55,293 bases of DNA from DATGLW01 sp035293965 (GCA_035293965.1 DATGLW010000087.1:1-55293); one strand, 5' to 3'; positions 22,967 to 32,280 are shown, numbered from the stretch's first letter. Translations and numbers: made by a program. Notes: generated by a model not told the origin, from the letters alone.

Positions 22967-24318
22967 GCCGGCGGGTGGTCGTCGTGGGTGGAGGGCTCGC
23001 CGGGATCGCCGCTGCCCTCGAGGCCGCAGACGGCGGCGCCGAGGTGGTGCTCGTCGAGCGGCGTCGGCACCTCGGGGGCCTGACCTGGTCGTTCCGGCGC
23101 CGCGGCCTGTGGCTCGACAACGGCCAGCACGTCTTCATGCGCTGCTGCACCGCCTACCTCGGCCTTCTCGACCGGATCGGCGCGTCGGACCAGGTGGTCC
23201 TCCAGGACCGGCTCGACGTGCCGGTCCTCGCCCCCGGGGGGCGGCGGGCATCCATCCGGCGGACCGGGCTTCCGGCGCCCCTGCACCTGGCGGGCTCCCT
23301 GGCCCGCTACCGCCACCTGCCGCTCGTCGACCGGATGCGCCTCGCGCGCCCGGTCCTGGCCCTGCGCGGGCTCGACCTTGCCGACCCCACGCTCGACGCC
23401 GTCACCTTCGGGGCGTGGCTCGCCGGGCACCGGCAGCGCCCGGGGGCCGTGGAGCGGCTGTGGGACCTCATCACCCTGCCCACCCTCAACGTGCCCGCGG
23501 CAGAGGCGTCGCTCGCCATGGCGGCCAAGGTCTTCCGGACCGGGCTCCTCGACCGCGCCGACGGTGCCGACATCGGCTGGTCCGCCGTCCCGCTCCGCCA
23601 GCTCCACGGGGCCAACGCCGAGGCTGCCCTGGCCGGCGCCGGGGTCGAGGTCCTGCTGGGGGAGGTCGTCGACGCCGTGACCGCCAGAGCCGGGGAGGCA
23701 CCCACCGTTCAGGTCAGCGGGAGGTCGCTCGCAGCCGACGCCGTCGTCGTCGCCACCCCGCACCAGGTGGCGGCCACCCTGGTGCCGGCCGGCGTCCTCG
23801 GCGACGTGGGCCACCTCGGCGCGTCGCCGATCGTCAACGTCCACCTCGTGTTCGACCGCACCGTCACGGACCTGCCGATGGTCGCCGCAGTGGGCTCGCC
23901 GGTGCAGTTCGTCTTCGACCGGACCCGCTCGGCGGGCCTGGACCGTGGCCAGTACCTGGCGGTGTCGCTCTCGGGCGCCGACGCGTACGTGGGACGGCGG
24001 CCCGAGGAGCTGGTACGCGGCTTCGCCGAGGCCCTGGCCGACCTGTTCCCGGCCGCCGGGCGCGCCCGTCTCGTCGACGGCGCGGTCAGCCGCGAGCACG
24101 CCGCCACCTTCCGTGCCCGTCCGGGGACTGCCGCGCTGCGGCCGCCGGCCACGACGTCGCTCCCGGGGCTCTTCCTGGCCGGAGCATGGTGCGCCACCGG
24201 CTGGCCGGCGACCATGGAGGGCGCCGTCCGCAGCGGGGTCGACGCCGCCCGTCAAGCCCTGGGCGCAGGGGGCTCGACCGACCGGACCGATCGAACCTTG
24301 CAGGAGGCACCGGCGTGA
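22963..24318 (+). CDS. hpnE: Hydroxysqualene dehydroxylase HpnE (FAD-dependent)
   Basis: A 451-residue flavin amine-oxidase-fold protein that reduces hydroxysqualene to squalene, the last HpnCDE step. The FAD dinucleotide site is VVVVGGGLAGIAAALEAADG, then LVERRRHLGGLTWSF, and WLDNGQHVFMRCC follows as in other HpnE proteins. The C-terminal FAD segment is GLFLAGAWCATGWPATMEGA. The GTG start overlaps the hpnD stop and has AGGAGG just upstream. Its own stop overlaps the next gene in the same GTGA fashion, so hpnD, hpnE and the prenyl synthase are translationally coupled. Confidence 0.95.
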   Translation: MSRRVVVVGGGLAGIAAALEAADGGAEVVLVERRRHLGGLTWSFRRRGLWLDNGQHVFMRCCTAYLGLLDRIGASDQVVLQDRLDVPVLAPGGRRASIRRTGLPAPLHLAGSLARYRHLPLVDRMRLARPVLALRGLDLADPTLDAVTFGAWLAGHRQRPGAVERLWDLITLPTLNVPAAEASLAMAAKVFRTGLLDRADGADIGWSAVPLRQLHGANAEAALAGAGVEVLLGEVVDAVTARAGEAPTVQVSGRSLAADAVVVATPHQVAATLVPAGVLGDVGHLGASPIVNVHLVFDRTVTDLPMVAAVGSPVQFVFDRTRSAGLDRGQYLAVSLSGADAYVGRRPEELVRGFAEALADLFPAAGRARLVDGAVSREHAATFRARPGTAALRPPATTSLPGLFLAGAWCATGWPATMEGAVRSGVDAARQALGAGGSTDRTDRTLQEAPA

Positions 24319-25424
24319 CCACCGTCATCCCATCTTCTGGCGCGAGCCGTGGAGGCTCCGGCCCCCTCGATGAGAGCGCATCGGCGCCACCGCATCCGCA
24401 GCCGTCCGGATCGCCGCAAAGGGAGGCAGCATCGGGGTCCCGGGAGCCAGCGCCGTCGGCCCAAAAGGTGCTCGAGCGCGCCATGATCCTCGTGGGGCCG
24501 GCCATCGAGGAGACAGTGGCCCGGCTCGGGCCCGGCGTCCGCCCCCCCGTGCAGCACCACCTGGACGGCGGCGGCAAGCGAGTGCGCGCCGCGCTCGTGC
24601 TGCTCGCGGCCGTCGCCGCCGGCGGTGCGGAGGAAGACGGGTTGCCGGGCGCGGTGGCCATCGAGCTGGTCCACAACTTCTCGCTCCTCCACGACGACAT
24701 CATCGACGAGGACACCGAGCGGCGGCACCGCCCCACCGCGTGGGCCCGCTTCGGTGTCGGGCCGGCCATCGTCGCCGGTGACGCGCTGCTCACCCTGGCC
24801 ATGCAGGTCCTCCTCGAGGACCCCACGCCCGAGCGAGTGCGGGCGGCGGCCACGCTCGCGTCCGCCACCCAAGCGATGATCGCCGGGCAGGCCGACGACA
24901 TGGCCTTCGAATCGCGCCTCACGGTCACCGTCGAGGAGTGCTTGCAGATGGAAGAGGCCAAGACGGGCGCCCTGCTGGCCTGCGCCGCGTCGCTCGGCGC
25001 GATCCTCGCCGGCGCGCCGCCGGCCACCGTGCAGGCACTGGCCGACTTCGGCAGCCATCTCGGGATCGCCTTCCAGGCGGTCGACGACATCCTCGGGGTC
25101 TGGGGCGAGCCGGCGGTGACCGGCAAACCGGTGGGGAGCGACCTGCTGCGCCGCAAGAAGACGCTGCCGGTCGCCACCGCCCTCGGGCGCAGCGGCGACC
25201 AGGCCGACGAGCTGCGATCGATCCTCCAGGGCGATCTGGCCGACGGCGACGTGGCGCGGGCCACCGAGCTGCTCGAGTCGTGCGGGGCCCGCCACGACGT
25301 CATGGTCTTCGCCGACACGCACCTGGACATGGCCCTCCAGGCCCTGCGCCGGGTGCCCCTGGTGCAGGGACCGGCCGACGAGCTCGCCGCGCTCGCCCGC
25401 TTCGTCACGGCGAGGGACCGGTGA
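24315..25424 (+). CDS. Polyprenyl (farnesyl/geranylgeranyl-type) diphosphate synthase
   Basis: A 369-residue trans-prenyl elongase. The first Asp-rich motif is SLLHDDIIDEDTERR, the Lys-Arg anchor GGGKRVRAALVLLAAV comes before it, and the second motif is AFQAVDDILGVWGEP. Between them, AGQADDMAFE and EECLQMEEAKTGALL are standard. It should supply farnesyl diphosphate for HpnD, though the product length cannot be fixed from motifs alone. The first 50 residues are a Ser/Pro/Gly-rich extension without homology. The start overlaps hpnE by 4 bp with AGGAGG upstream; the stop overlaps shc. Confidence 0.93.
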   Translation: MTTVIPSSGASRGGSGPLDESASAPPHPQPSGSPQREAASGSREPAPSAQKVLERAMILVGPAIEETVARLGPGVRPPVQHHLDGGGKRVRAALVLLAAVAAGGAEEDGLPGAVAIELVHNFSLLHDDIIDEDTERRHRPTAWARFGVGPAIVAGDALLTLAMQVLLEDPTPERVRAAATLASATQAMIAGQADDMAFESRLTVTVEECLQMEEAKTGALLACAASLGAILAGAPPATVQALADFGSHLGIAFQAVDDILGVWGEPAVTGKPVGSDLLRRKKTLPVATALGRSGDQADELRSILQGDLADGDVARATELLESCGARHDVMVFADTHLDMALQALRRVPLVQGPADELAALARFVTARDR

Positions 25425-27310
25425 CGACGGTCACCCCTGGCGTCACCCAGGGCCGCGGGGTGCCCGGCGAGGCAGCCGCGTCGCTGCGCCGTGCCGCGGA
25501 TGCCCTCGTGCGCCTCCAGGACCCGCAAGGGTGGTGGAAGGGCGAGCTCGAGACCAACGTCACCATGGAGGCCGAGGACCTGCTGCTCCGGCAATTCCTC
25601 GGGATCCGGACCGAGGCCCAGACCGAAGCGACCGCCAGGTGGGTGCGGGCTCACCAGCGCGACGACGGCACGTGGGCCACCTTCTACGGCGGCCCACCCG
25701 ACCTGTCCACGACGGCCGAGGCCTACGTCGCCCTCCGCCTGGCCGGCGACGACCCAGGTGCGGCTCACATGCGGCGGGCGGCCGAGTTCGTGCGCGACGC
25801 GGGCGGCCTCGAGCGCTCGCGGGTCTTCACCCGGTTCTGGCTGGCGCTGTTCGGCCGCTGGCCGTGGGAGCGCCTGCCCGTGCTGCCCCCCGAGCTCGTG
25901 CTGCTACCCCCCTCGGTACCGCTCAACATCTACGACTTCGGCTGCTGGGCACGCCAGACGGTGGTCGCGCTGACGGTGGTGGCGGCGCATCGCCCGGTGC
26001 GGCACCTGCCCGTGGGCGTGGACGAGCTGCTGACCGGGGCCCCCGACCCGCCGCGCCGCTCCCTCGCCACGTGGGCCGGCCGCTTCGAGCTCCTCGACCG
26101 GGCCCTGCACCGCTACGAGCGGCACCCGATCGGCCCCCTGCGCCGCGCGGCCCTCGCCCGGGCGGAGCGATGGATCGTCCAGCGCCAGGAGGCCGACGGC
26201 TCGTGGGGCGGCATTCAGCCGCCCTGGGTCTACTCGCTCATGGCGCTCGAGCTCCAGGGCTACGCCCTCGACCACCCGGTGATGCAGGCCGGACTGGCCG
26301 GCCTGGACCGCTTCACGATCGACGACGAGGCCGGCCGGCGGATCGAGGCGTGCCAGTCGCCGGTGTGGGACACCGCCCTGGCAGTCGTCGCCCTGTCGGA
26401 CGCCGGGTATCCGTCCGACGACCCGGTGCTGCGCCGGGCGGCCCGGTGGCTCCTCGGCGAGGAGGTGACCGTGCCCGGCGACTGGCAGGTCCGGCGGCCC
26501 TCGCTTGCTCCCGGGGGCTGGGCGTTCGAGTTCGAGAACGACCACTACCCCGACGTCGACGACACGGCCGAGGTCGTGCTGGCGTTGCGCCGGGTGGCCG
26601 AGGACGACCGGGGGGCGGTTGACCGGGCGGTGCGCTGGGTGCGGGGCATGCAGTGCCGCGACGGCGGCTGGGCTGCTTTCGACGTCGACAACACCCAGGT
26701 GCTCTGCCGCGAGCTTCCCTTCTGCGACTTCGGCGAGCTGATCGACCCGCCGAGCGCCGACGTCACGGCCCACGTGGTCGAGATGCTCTGCGCCCTCGGC
26801 CACCGCACGGACGAGGCGACCGCTCGCGGCGTCGAGTGGCTCCTGCGTGCCCAGGAGGGCGACGGCTCCTGGTTCGGGCGCTGGGGCGCCAACCACGTGT
26901 ACGGGACCGGCGCCGCCGTGCCCGCGCTGGTCGACGCCGGGGTGCCCCCCGACGACCCGGCGATCCGCCGCGCCGTGGCGTGGCTGGTCGGGCACCAGAA
27001 CCCCGACGGCGGCTGGGGGGAGGACCTGCGCTCCTACGACGACCCCGCCATCCGCGGGCGCGGCGCGTCCACGGCCTCGCAGACCGCCTGGGCGCTCCTC
27101 GCTCTCCTCGCGGCAGGCGAGCGGGGCGAGCCCACCGAGCGCGGCGTCGCCTTCCTGGTCGGCAGCCAGAGGGCCGACGGCACTTGGGACGAGCCGTGGT
27201 TCACCGGCGTCGGGTTCCCCGGCGACTTCTACATCAACTACCACCTCTACCGGCAGGTCTTCCCGGTCATGGCCCTCGGGCGCTACGTCAACGGAGCCCG
27301 TCGTGGGTGA
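25421..27310 (+). CDS. shc: Squalene-hopene cyclase
   Basis: A 629-residue class II triterpene cyclase that folds squalene into hopene/hopanol at the membrane face. The protonating DVDDTA motif lies at residues 378-383. QW-type repeats (for example QDPQGWW, QRQEADGSWGG, QCRDGGWAAF, QEGDGSWFGRW, QNPDGGWGED, QRADGTWDEPW) run along the chain. The C-terminus FYINYHLYRQVFPVMALGRY is characteristic. Length is normal for bacterial SHC. The GTG start overlaps the prenyl synthase stop; the end overlaps the HpnG-IspH fusion by 8 bp. Confidence 0.97.
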   Translation: MTTVTPGVTQGRGVPGEAAASLRRAADALVRLQDPQGWWKGELETNVTMEAEDLLLRQFLGIRTEAQTEATARWVRAHQRDDGTWATFYGGPPDLSTTAEAYVALRLAGDDPGAAHMRRAAEFVRDAGGLERSRVFTRFWLALFGRWPWERLPVLPPELVLLPPSVPLNIYDFGCWARQTVVALTVVAAHRPVRHLPVGVDELLTGAPDPPRRSLATWAGRFELLDRALHRYERHPIGPLRRAALARAERWIVQRQEADGSWGGIQPPWVYSLMALELQGYALDHPVMQAGLAGLDRFTIDDEAGRRIEACQSPVWDTALAVVALSDAGYPSDDPVLRRAARWLLGEEVTVPGDWQVRRPSLAPGGWAFEFENDHYPDVDDTAEVVLALRRVAEDDRGAVDRAVRWVRGMQCRDGGWAAFDVDNTQVLCRELPFCDFGELIDPPSADVTAHVVEMLCALGHRTDEATARGVEWLLRAQEGDGSWFGRWGANHVYGTGAAVPALVDAGVPPDDPAIRRAVAWLVGHQNPDGGWGEDLRSYDDPAIRGRGASTASQTAWALLALLAAGERGEPTERGVAFLVGSQRADGTWDEPWFTGVGFPGDFYINYHLYRQVFPVMALGRYVNGARRG

Positions 27311-28781
27311 GCCGGCCGTCCTGGCCGCCCTGCGCATCGAGGCGCTCGCCCTCGGCGGCCCGGTCGTGGTCACCGGCGTGGGGCGGGCCCGCTCGTCGCG
27401 GGTCGCCGGTCGCAAGGCAGCGGCCCTGCCCGCCGGTGCGCCCGCCGCCGTGGCCGGAGTCGCGGGGGGCCTGGGCGCCGAGGTGCTCCCCGGCGACCTC
27501 GTCGTCGCGACCGAGCTGCGCACCACCGACGGGACCCCCGCTCGGCCGCTTCCCGCCGCCGCGCTGGTGGCAGCCGAGCTGCGCCGCGGGGGCCTCCGGG
27601 TCCACGAGGGGCCGGTCGTGTCGGTCGAGTCCGTGGCCCGGGGCCAGCGCCGCGCCGAGCTGGCGACGAGCGGTGCCCTGGCGGTCGACATGGAGTCGGC
27701 CTTCGTGGCCGATGCCCTGGGCGCTCGTCCGCTCGTGGTGGTGCGCGCCGTAGCCGACACCGCTCGACGCGGACCGGTGCGCGGCGGGCTGCGGGCGCTC
27801 GGTGCGCTGCGGCGAGTCCGCCCGGTGCTGGATCGCTGGGGCGTCGCCGTCGGGCCCCGGGAGGTGGTGCTGGCCGCACCCCGCTCCTTCTGCGCAGGCG
27901 TCGAGCGGGCCATCGACATCGTGGAGCGGGCCATCGAGCGGTTCGGACCGCCCGTGTACGTGCGGCGCCAGATCGTCCACAACCTCCACGTGGTCCGCGA
28001 GCTCGAAGGCAAGGGCGCCGTGTTCGTGGAGGAGCTCGACGAGGTGCCCGACGGCGCGACCGTGGTGCTCGCCGCCCACGGGGTGAGCCCCGAGGTCCGC
28101 CGCCAGGCGGAGAGCCGGCCGGGGTTGTCGGTCATCGACGCCACCTGCCCGCTCGTCGCCAAGGTCCACCAGGAGGCCAAGCGCTACGCCGCTCGCGGGT
28201 ACCGCATCGCCCTCGTCGGCCACGGCGACCACGAAGAAGTGGTGGGGACCCTCGGCGAGGCGCCCGAGCACATCCATCTCGTCGAACGGCCCGAGGACGT
28301 GGACCGCCTCACCTTCGGCCCCGACGAGCCCGTCGCCTACCTCACGCAGACGACCCTGGCCACCGACGAGACGGCAGAGATCGTGGCGGCGCTGCAGCGG
28401 CGCTACCCCCACGTGGTGGGGCCCCACGCCGACGACATCTGCTACGCCACCCAGAACCGCCAGGACGCCGTGCGCGCCCTCGCCCCCAGCTGCGACCTCG
28501 TGCTCGTGGTCGGCTCGTCGAACTCGTCCAACACGGCTCGTCTCGTGGAGGTGGCCCGCCGGGCCGGCTGTCGGGCCGAGCTCGTCGAAGACGGGTCCGA
28601 AGTGCGCCTCGAGTGGCTCGACGGCGTGCGTCGTGTCGGCCTCACGGCGGGTGCCTCCGCGCCCGACGCCCTCGTCCACCAGGTGGTCGACGCCCTGCGG
28701 GCCCTCGGGCCCGTCGAGGTCGCCGAGCACCGCACCACCGAAGAACACGTCCGATTCTCCCTACCTGTGCAGGTGCGCTGA
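27303..28781 (+). CDS. hpnG-ispH: Fusion of HpnG-like nucleosidase and IspH (HMBPP reductase)
   Basis: A single 492-residue frame carrying two enzymes. Residues 1-180 are an HpnG-type nucleosidase: VVVTGVGRAR, AGVAGGLGAEVLPGDLVVAT, VDMESAFVADALGARP and VVRAVADTARR give the phosphorylase fold with Glu131 and Asp152. HpnG removes adenine from adenosylhopane. Residues 185-492 are IspH, the iron-sulfur enzyme making IPP and DMAPP: Cys197 (APRSFCAGV), the second Cys in DATCPLVAKVH, the third in DDICYATQNRQDA, plus YVRRQIVHN, HGVSP and the H/E loop GDHEEVVGTLGEAPE. No stop or frameshift separates the halves. The GTG at 27303 is inside the shc 3' end; the stop overlaps hpnH (TGATG). Confidence 0.92.
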   Translation: MGEPAVLAALRIEALALGGPVVVTGVGRARSSRVAGRKAAALPAGAPAAVAGVAGGLGAEVLPGDLVVATELRTTDGTPARPLPAAALVAAELRRGGLRVHEGPVVSVESVARGQRRAELATSGALAVDMESAFVADALGARPLVVVRAVADTARRGPVRGGLRALGALRRVRPVLDRWGVAVGPREVVLAAPRSFCAGVERAIDIVERAIERFGPPVYVRRQIVHNLHVVRELEGKGAVFVEELDEVPDGATVVLAAHGVSPEVRRQAESRPGLSVIDATCPLVAKVHQEAKRYAARGYRIALVGHGDHEEVVGTLGEAPEHIHLVERPEDVDRLTFGPDEPVAYLTQTTLATDETAEIVAALQRRYPHVVGPHADDICYATQNRQDAVRALAPSCDLVLVVGSSNSSNTARLVEVARRAGCRAELVEDGSEVRLEWLDGVRRVGLTAGASAPDALVHQVVDALRALGPVEVAEHRTTEEHVRFSLPVQVR

Positions 28782-29785
28782 TGCCCGTTCCCTTCCGCCA
28801 GAACCTCCGTATCGGGACCCACCTCATCCGCCAGCGGCTGAGGGGCAGGACCCACTACCCCTTCATCGTCGAGATCGAGCCGCTCTTCTCGTGCAACCTC
28901 AAATGCCCGGGCTGCGGCAAGATCCAGCACCCGACCGACATCCTGCGCAAGCGGCTGACGGTCGACGACGTCATCGGGGCAGTCGAGGAGAGCGGCACCC
29001 CGATGGTGTCGATCGCCGGGGGCGAGCCGCTGCTCCACCCTGACATCGCCGAGATGGTCCGGGCGCTCGTCGACCGCAAGGTCTACGTGTACCTGTGCAC
29101 CAACGCCGTGCTGCTGCGCCGGCGGATGGACCGGTTCACGCCCTCGAGGTACTTCTCGTGGGTGGTGCACGTCGACGGGCTCCGGGAGCGCCACGACGCG
29201 GCCGTCGACCGCGAGGGCGTCTTCGACGAAGCCGTCGCCGCCATCAGGCAGGCCAAGGAGCGCGGCTTCCGGGTGACGACGAACTCGACCTTCTTCAACA
29301 CCGACTCGCCCAAGACCGTGCGCGACCTGCTCGACTTCCTCAACGACGAGCTGAAGGTCGACGCCATGATGATCTCGCCCGCCTACGCCTACGAGAAGGC
29401 GCCCGACCAGGAGCACTTCCTCGGGGTCGAGCAGACCCGCGACCTGTTCCGCAAGGCGTTCGCGGGGAAACGGCGGCGGTGGCGGCTCAACCACTCGCCG
29501 CTGTTCCTCGATTTCCTCGAGGGCAAGGCGGACTTCCAGTGCACGGCGTGGGGCATCCCCAGCTTCTCGGTGCTCGGTTGGCAGCGACCCTGCTACCTCA
29601 TGGCCGACGGCTACGCGAGCAGCTACAAGGAGCTCGTCGAGACCACCGACTGGGACGCCTACGGCCGGGGGAAGGACCCCCGCTGCGCGAACTGCATGGC
29701 CCACTGCGGCTACGAGCCCACGGCGGTCATCGCCAGCCTCAGCTCGCTGCGCCAGTCGCTGCGCGCCCTCGTGAGCACGCACTGA
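28781..29785 (+). CDS. hpnH: Radical SAM adenosylhopane synthase HpnH
   Basis: A 334-residue radical SAM enzyme that adds the 5'-deoxyadenosyl radical to diploptene, making adenosylhopane, the substrate of HpnG. The [4Fe-4S] motif is IEPLFSCNLKCPGCGKIQHP (CxxxCxxC). MVSIAGGEPLLHPDI is the SAM-binding GGE motif. A C-terminal Cys cluster (RCANCMAHCGYEP) matches HpnH. Strings such as HVDGLRERHDAAVDREGVFD are nearly invariant in the family. The ATG shares its A with the stop of the fusion gene. Confidence 0.97.
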   Translation: MPVPFRQNLRIGTHLIRQRLRGRTHYPFIVEIEPLFSCNLKCPGCGKIQHPTDILRKRLTVDDVIGAVEESGTPMVSIAGGEPLLHPDIAEMVRALVDRKVYVYLCTNAVLLRRRMDRFTPSRYFSWVVHVDGLRERHDAAVDREGVFDEAVAAIRQAKERGFRVTTNSTFFNTDSPKTVRDLLDFLNDELKVDAMMISPAYAYEKAPDQEHFLGVEQTRDLFRKAFAGKRRRWRLNHSPLFLDFLEGKADFQCTAWGIPSFSVLGWQRPCYLMADGYASSYKELVETTDWDAYGRGKDPRCANCMAHCGYEPTAVIASLSSLRQSLRALVSTH

Positions 29786-29787
29786 CC

Positions 29788-31734
29788 ATGGCCGCACTGC
29801 GCGCCGATGCCGAGGTGGCCGCCCACTGGGCGGACTCTCGCGACGTGCCGGTGGCGCGCCGCCACGACCCCTCGGGCCCCGAGGTCGTCAAGGGCATCGA
29901 GAAGCGCCTCGAGCGGCTCTCGCCACAGGCGCTGCGTCGCATGGACCTCGCCGAGCTCGCGCGCCTGGCCGACGCGATCCGCGCCTTTCTCGTCGACGCC
30001 GTGTCCGCGACCGGCGGGCACCTCGGGCCCAACCTCGGCGTGGTCGAGCTCACGCTGGCCCTCCACCGCGTGTTCGACTCCCCCGTCGACCGCATCGTCT
30101 GGGACACAGGCCACCAGGCCTACGTGCACAAGCTCGTCACCGGCCGGGCCGCTGGGTTCGCACGGCTCAAGCGGTCGGGAGGGCTGTCGGGCTACCCGAA
30201 CCGCGCCGAGTCGGCCCACGACCTCGTCGAGAACAGCCACGCCTCGACGGCGCTCTCCTACGCCTTCGGTCTGAGCCGCGCCGCCGGCCTGCGTGGCGGC
30301 GGCCGCGTGGTGGCCGTCGTGGGCGACGGCGCCCTGACCGGCGGCCTCGCCTACGAGGCGCTCAGCAACATCGGGGCCGCGCACGCTCCGGTCATCGTCG
30401 TGCTGAACGACAACGGGCGCTCGTACGCGCCGACCGTCTCGCCCCTGGCCGATGGCGGCTTCCTCGGGGGGGCCGGGTGCTTCTTCGAGTCGCTCGGCCT
30501 CCGCTACGAGGGCCCCGTCGACGGCCACGACCTGGCGGCCGTCGAAGCCGCGCTCCGGCGCGCCGCAGCCTGCGGCGGACCTGTCGTCGTCCACGCCCGG
30601 ACCCGAAAGGGCCGCGGCTACCCGCCGGCCGAGCAGGACGGCGAGAAGTGCCTCCACGACGTGCCCCCGTTCGACCCCGCGACCGGGAGGGCTCGCTCGC
30701 CCAAGCCCCCCTCGCTGGACTACACCGCCACCTTCGGGGCTGCCCTGCTCGAAGAGGCGGCCCGGCGGCCCGAGCTCGTCGCCGTCACCGCCGCCATGGG
30801 CGGACCGACCGGGCTGCTTGGCTTCCGCGACCGCTACCCGGACCGCTTCTTCGACGTGGGCATCGCCGAGCAGCACGCCGTCACCGCCGCGGCGGGCATG
30901 GCGATGGGCGGCCTGCGCCCCGTCGTGGCCATCTACTCGACGTTCCTCAACCGCGCCTGGGACCAGCTGCTCTTCGACGTCGGCCTCCACCGCCTGCCGG
31001 TCGTCCTCTGCGTCGACCGGGCCGGCGTGACCGGCGAGGACGGCCCCAGCCACCACGGCGTCTACGACCTGGCCCTGCTGACCAAGGTGCCCGGCATGAC
31101 CGTGCTCGCCCCCTCGAGCTGCGAGGACCTCGCCGCGATGGTGCACCAGGCACTCGAGATCACCGACGGCCCGGTCGCGATCCGCTGGCCCAAGACGCCG
31201 GCACCCGGGCCCGGGTCGGCCGGCAACGGGCTGTCGGCACGCCGCCTGCGCGAAGGGCGCCGCGTGTGCCTCCTCGGGGTCGGCAAGCTGGCCGGCGCCT
31301 GCGAGGAGGCGGCGGCGCTGCTCGAAGCGCGCGGCGTCGAGCCGACCGTCTGGGACGTGCGGGTGGCGGCCCCCCTCGATCCGGCCATGCTGGCCGACGC
31401 GCGCCGCCACGACGTGGTCGTGACGGCCGAGGACGGCATTGTCGAAGGGGGGGTGGGCAGGGCCGTGGCAGCGGCGCTCGGCCGGCCGGGCGCCGCGCGG
31501 TCGCCGGTGGTCGTCTGCGCCGGGCTCCCGACCGCCTACCTCCCCCACGGCTCGGCGAGCGAGATCCTGGCCTCGCTCGGGCTCGACGGCCCCGGTCTGT
31601 GCCAGAAGGCCCTCGGCGCTCTCGGAGCCCTCGGGGTTCGACCGGCCGTCGGGGCCCGGGCGGACCGGCGCCGCGGCGCGGGGCGGGGCCGATCGGGCAG
31701 CCCCGCTCCGGGCAGCCCCGCACCGATAGGCTGA
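29788..31734 (+). CDS. dxs: 1-deoxy-D-xylulose-5-phosphate synthase
   Basis: A 648-residue thiamin-diphosphate enzyme joining pyruvate and glyceraldehyde 3-phosphate, the entry step of the MEP pathway. The ThDP motif runs from VVGDGALTGGLAYEALSN to IVVLNDN. GGHLGPNLGVVELTLALH, WDTGHQAYVHKLVTGR and the pyrimidine-domain Glu in DVGIAEQHAVTAAAGMA are all present, with RAGVTGEDGPSHHGVYDLAL further on. The N-terminal 35 residues differ from the usual start and are His/Arg-rich. The C-terminal 40 residues are an Arg/Gly/Pro tail with a duplicated GSPAP. It sits 2 bp after hpnH, giving the hopanoid operon its own isoprenoid supply. Confidence 0.96.
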   Translation: MAALRADAEVAAHWADSRDVPVARRHDPSGPEVVKGIEKRLERLSPQALRRMDLAELARLADAIRAFLVDAVSATGGHLGPNLGVVELTLALHRVFDSPVDRIVWDTGHQAYVHKLVTGRAAGFARLKRSGGLSGYPNRAESAHDLVENSHASTALSYAFGLSRAAGLRGGGRVVAVVGDGALTGGLAYEALSNIGAAHAPVIVVLNDNGRSYAPTVSPLADGGFLGGAGCFFESLGLRYEGPVDGHDLAAVEAALRRAAACGGPVVVHARTRKGRGYPPAEQDGEKCLHDVPPFDPATGRARSPKPPSLDYTATFGAALLEEAARRPELVAVTAAMGGPTGLLGFRDRYPDRFFDVGIAEQHAVTAAAGMAMGGLRPVVAIYSTFLNRAWDQLLFDVGLHRLPVVLCVDRAGVTGEDGPSHHGVYDLALLTKVPGMTVLAPSSCEDLAAMVHQALEITDGPVAIRWPKTPAPGPGSAGNGLSARRLREGRRVCLLGVGKLAGACEEAAALLEARGVEPTVWDVRVAAPLDPAMLADARRHDVVVTAEDGIVEGGVGRAVAAALGRPGAARSPVVVCAGLPTAYLPHGSASEILASLGLDGPGLCQKALGALGALGVRPAVGARADRRRGAGRGRSGSPAPGSPAPIG

Positions 31735-31743
31735 GGCGGCAGC

Positions 31744-32280
31744 ATGACGCAGCCACCGCTCCGCGCCACCCTCGAGACCCCGATTGGCGAGCTCGTGCTC
31801 GAAGCAATCGATCGCGGCCTGGTGAGGGTCGGGCTCCCGCGCGCCGCGCTCTTCGGGGAGGCCGACCCGGCTGCTGCCGGCGATGCGGGCGCGGCTGCTG
31901 GCGATGCGGGCGTAGCTGCTCGCTCGGCCCGCCGGCACCTCGCTACCGCCGCCGAGCAGCTCACCCGCTACTTCGGCGGCGATCCGACCGACTTCTGCGT
32001 GCCGCTGTGGCCGGCGGGCACGCCCTTCCAGCGTGCGGTGTGGCAGGCACTGGCCGGCATCCCCTACGGCACCACCGTCACGTACGCCGAGGTGGCCCGC
32101 CGGGTGGGGCGCCCGGCCGCCTTTCGCGCCGTCGGCCAGGCCAACGGTGCCAACCCCCTGCCGATCTTCCTCCCCTGCCACCGGGTCGTGGCGGCGAGAG
32201 GCAAGCTCGGTGGCTACGCGGGCGGCCTCGACGTGAAGCGGTGGCTGCTCGAGCTCGAAGGGGTGCCCGCCCCTCGCTGA
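31744..32280 (+). CDS. ogt: Methylated-DNA-protein-cysteine methyltransferase
   Basis: A 178-residue suicide DNA-repair protein that takes the alkyl group from O6-alkylguanine. The acceptor Cys is in PIFLPCHRVVAARGKLGGYAGG. The helix-turn-helix and Arg finger region is present as FQRAVWQALAGIPYGTTVTY, AEVARRVGRPAAFRAVGQAN. Its N-terminal domain has a duplicated AAAGDAG insert (DNA repeat at about 31867-31920). It begins 9 bp after dxs and is probably the last gene of the hopanoid transcript, with which it has no evident biochemical link. Confidence 0.94.
   Translation: MTQPPLRATLETPIGELVLEAIDRGLVRVGLPRAALFGEADPAAAGDAGAAAGDAGVAARSARRHLATAAEQLTRYFGGDPTDFCVPLWPAGTPFQRAVWQALAGIPYGTTVTYAEVARRVGRPAAFRAVGQANGANPLPIFLPCHRVVAARGKLGGYAGGLDVKRWLLELEGVPAPR

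Noticed and set aside
25904..28180. 758-codon minus-strand frame across shc and the fusion gene
   Set aside because: Shadow of conserved cyclase and IspH sequence; no recognisable protein.
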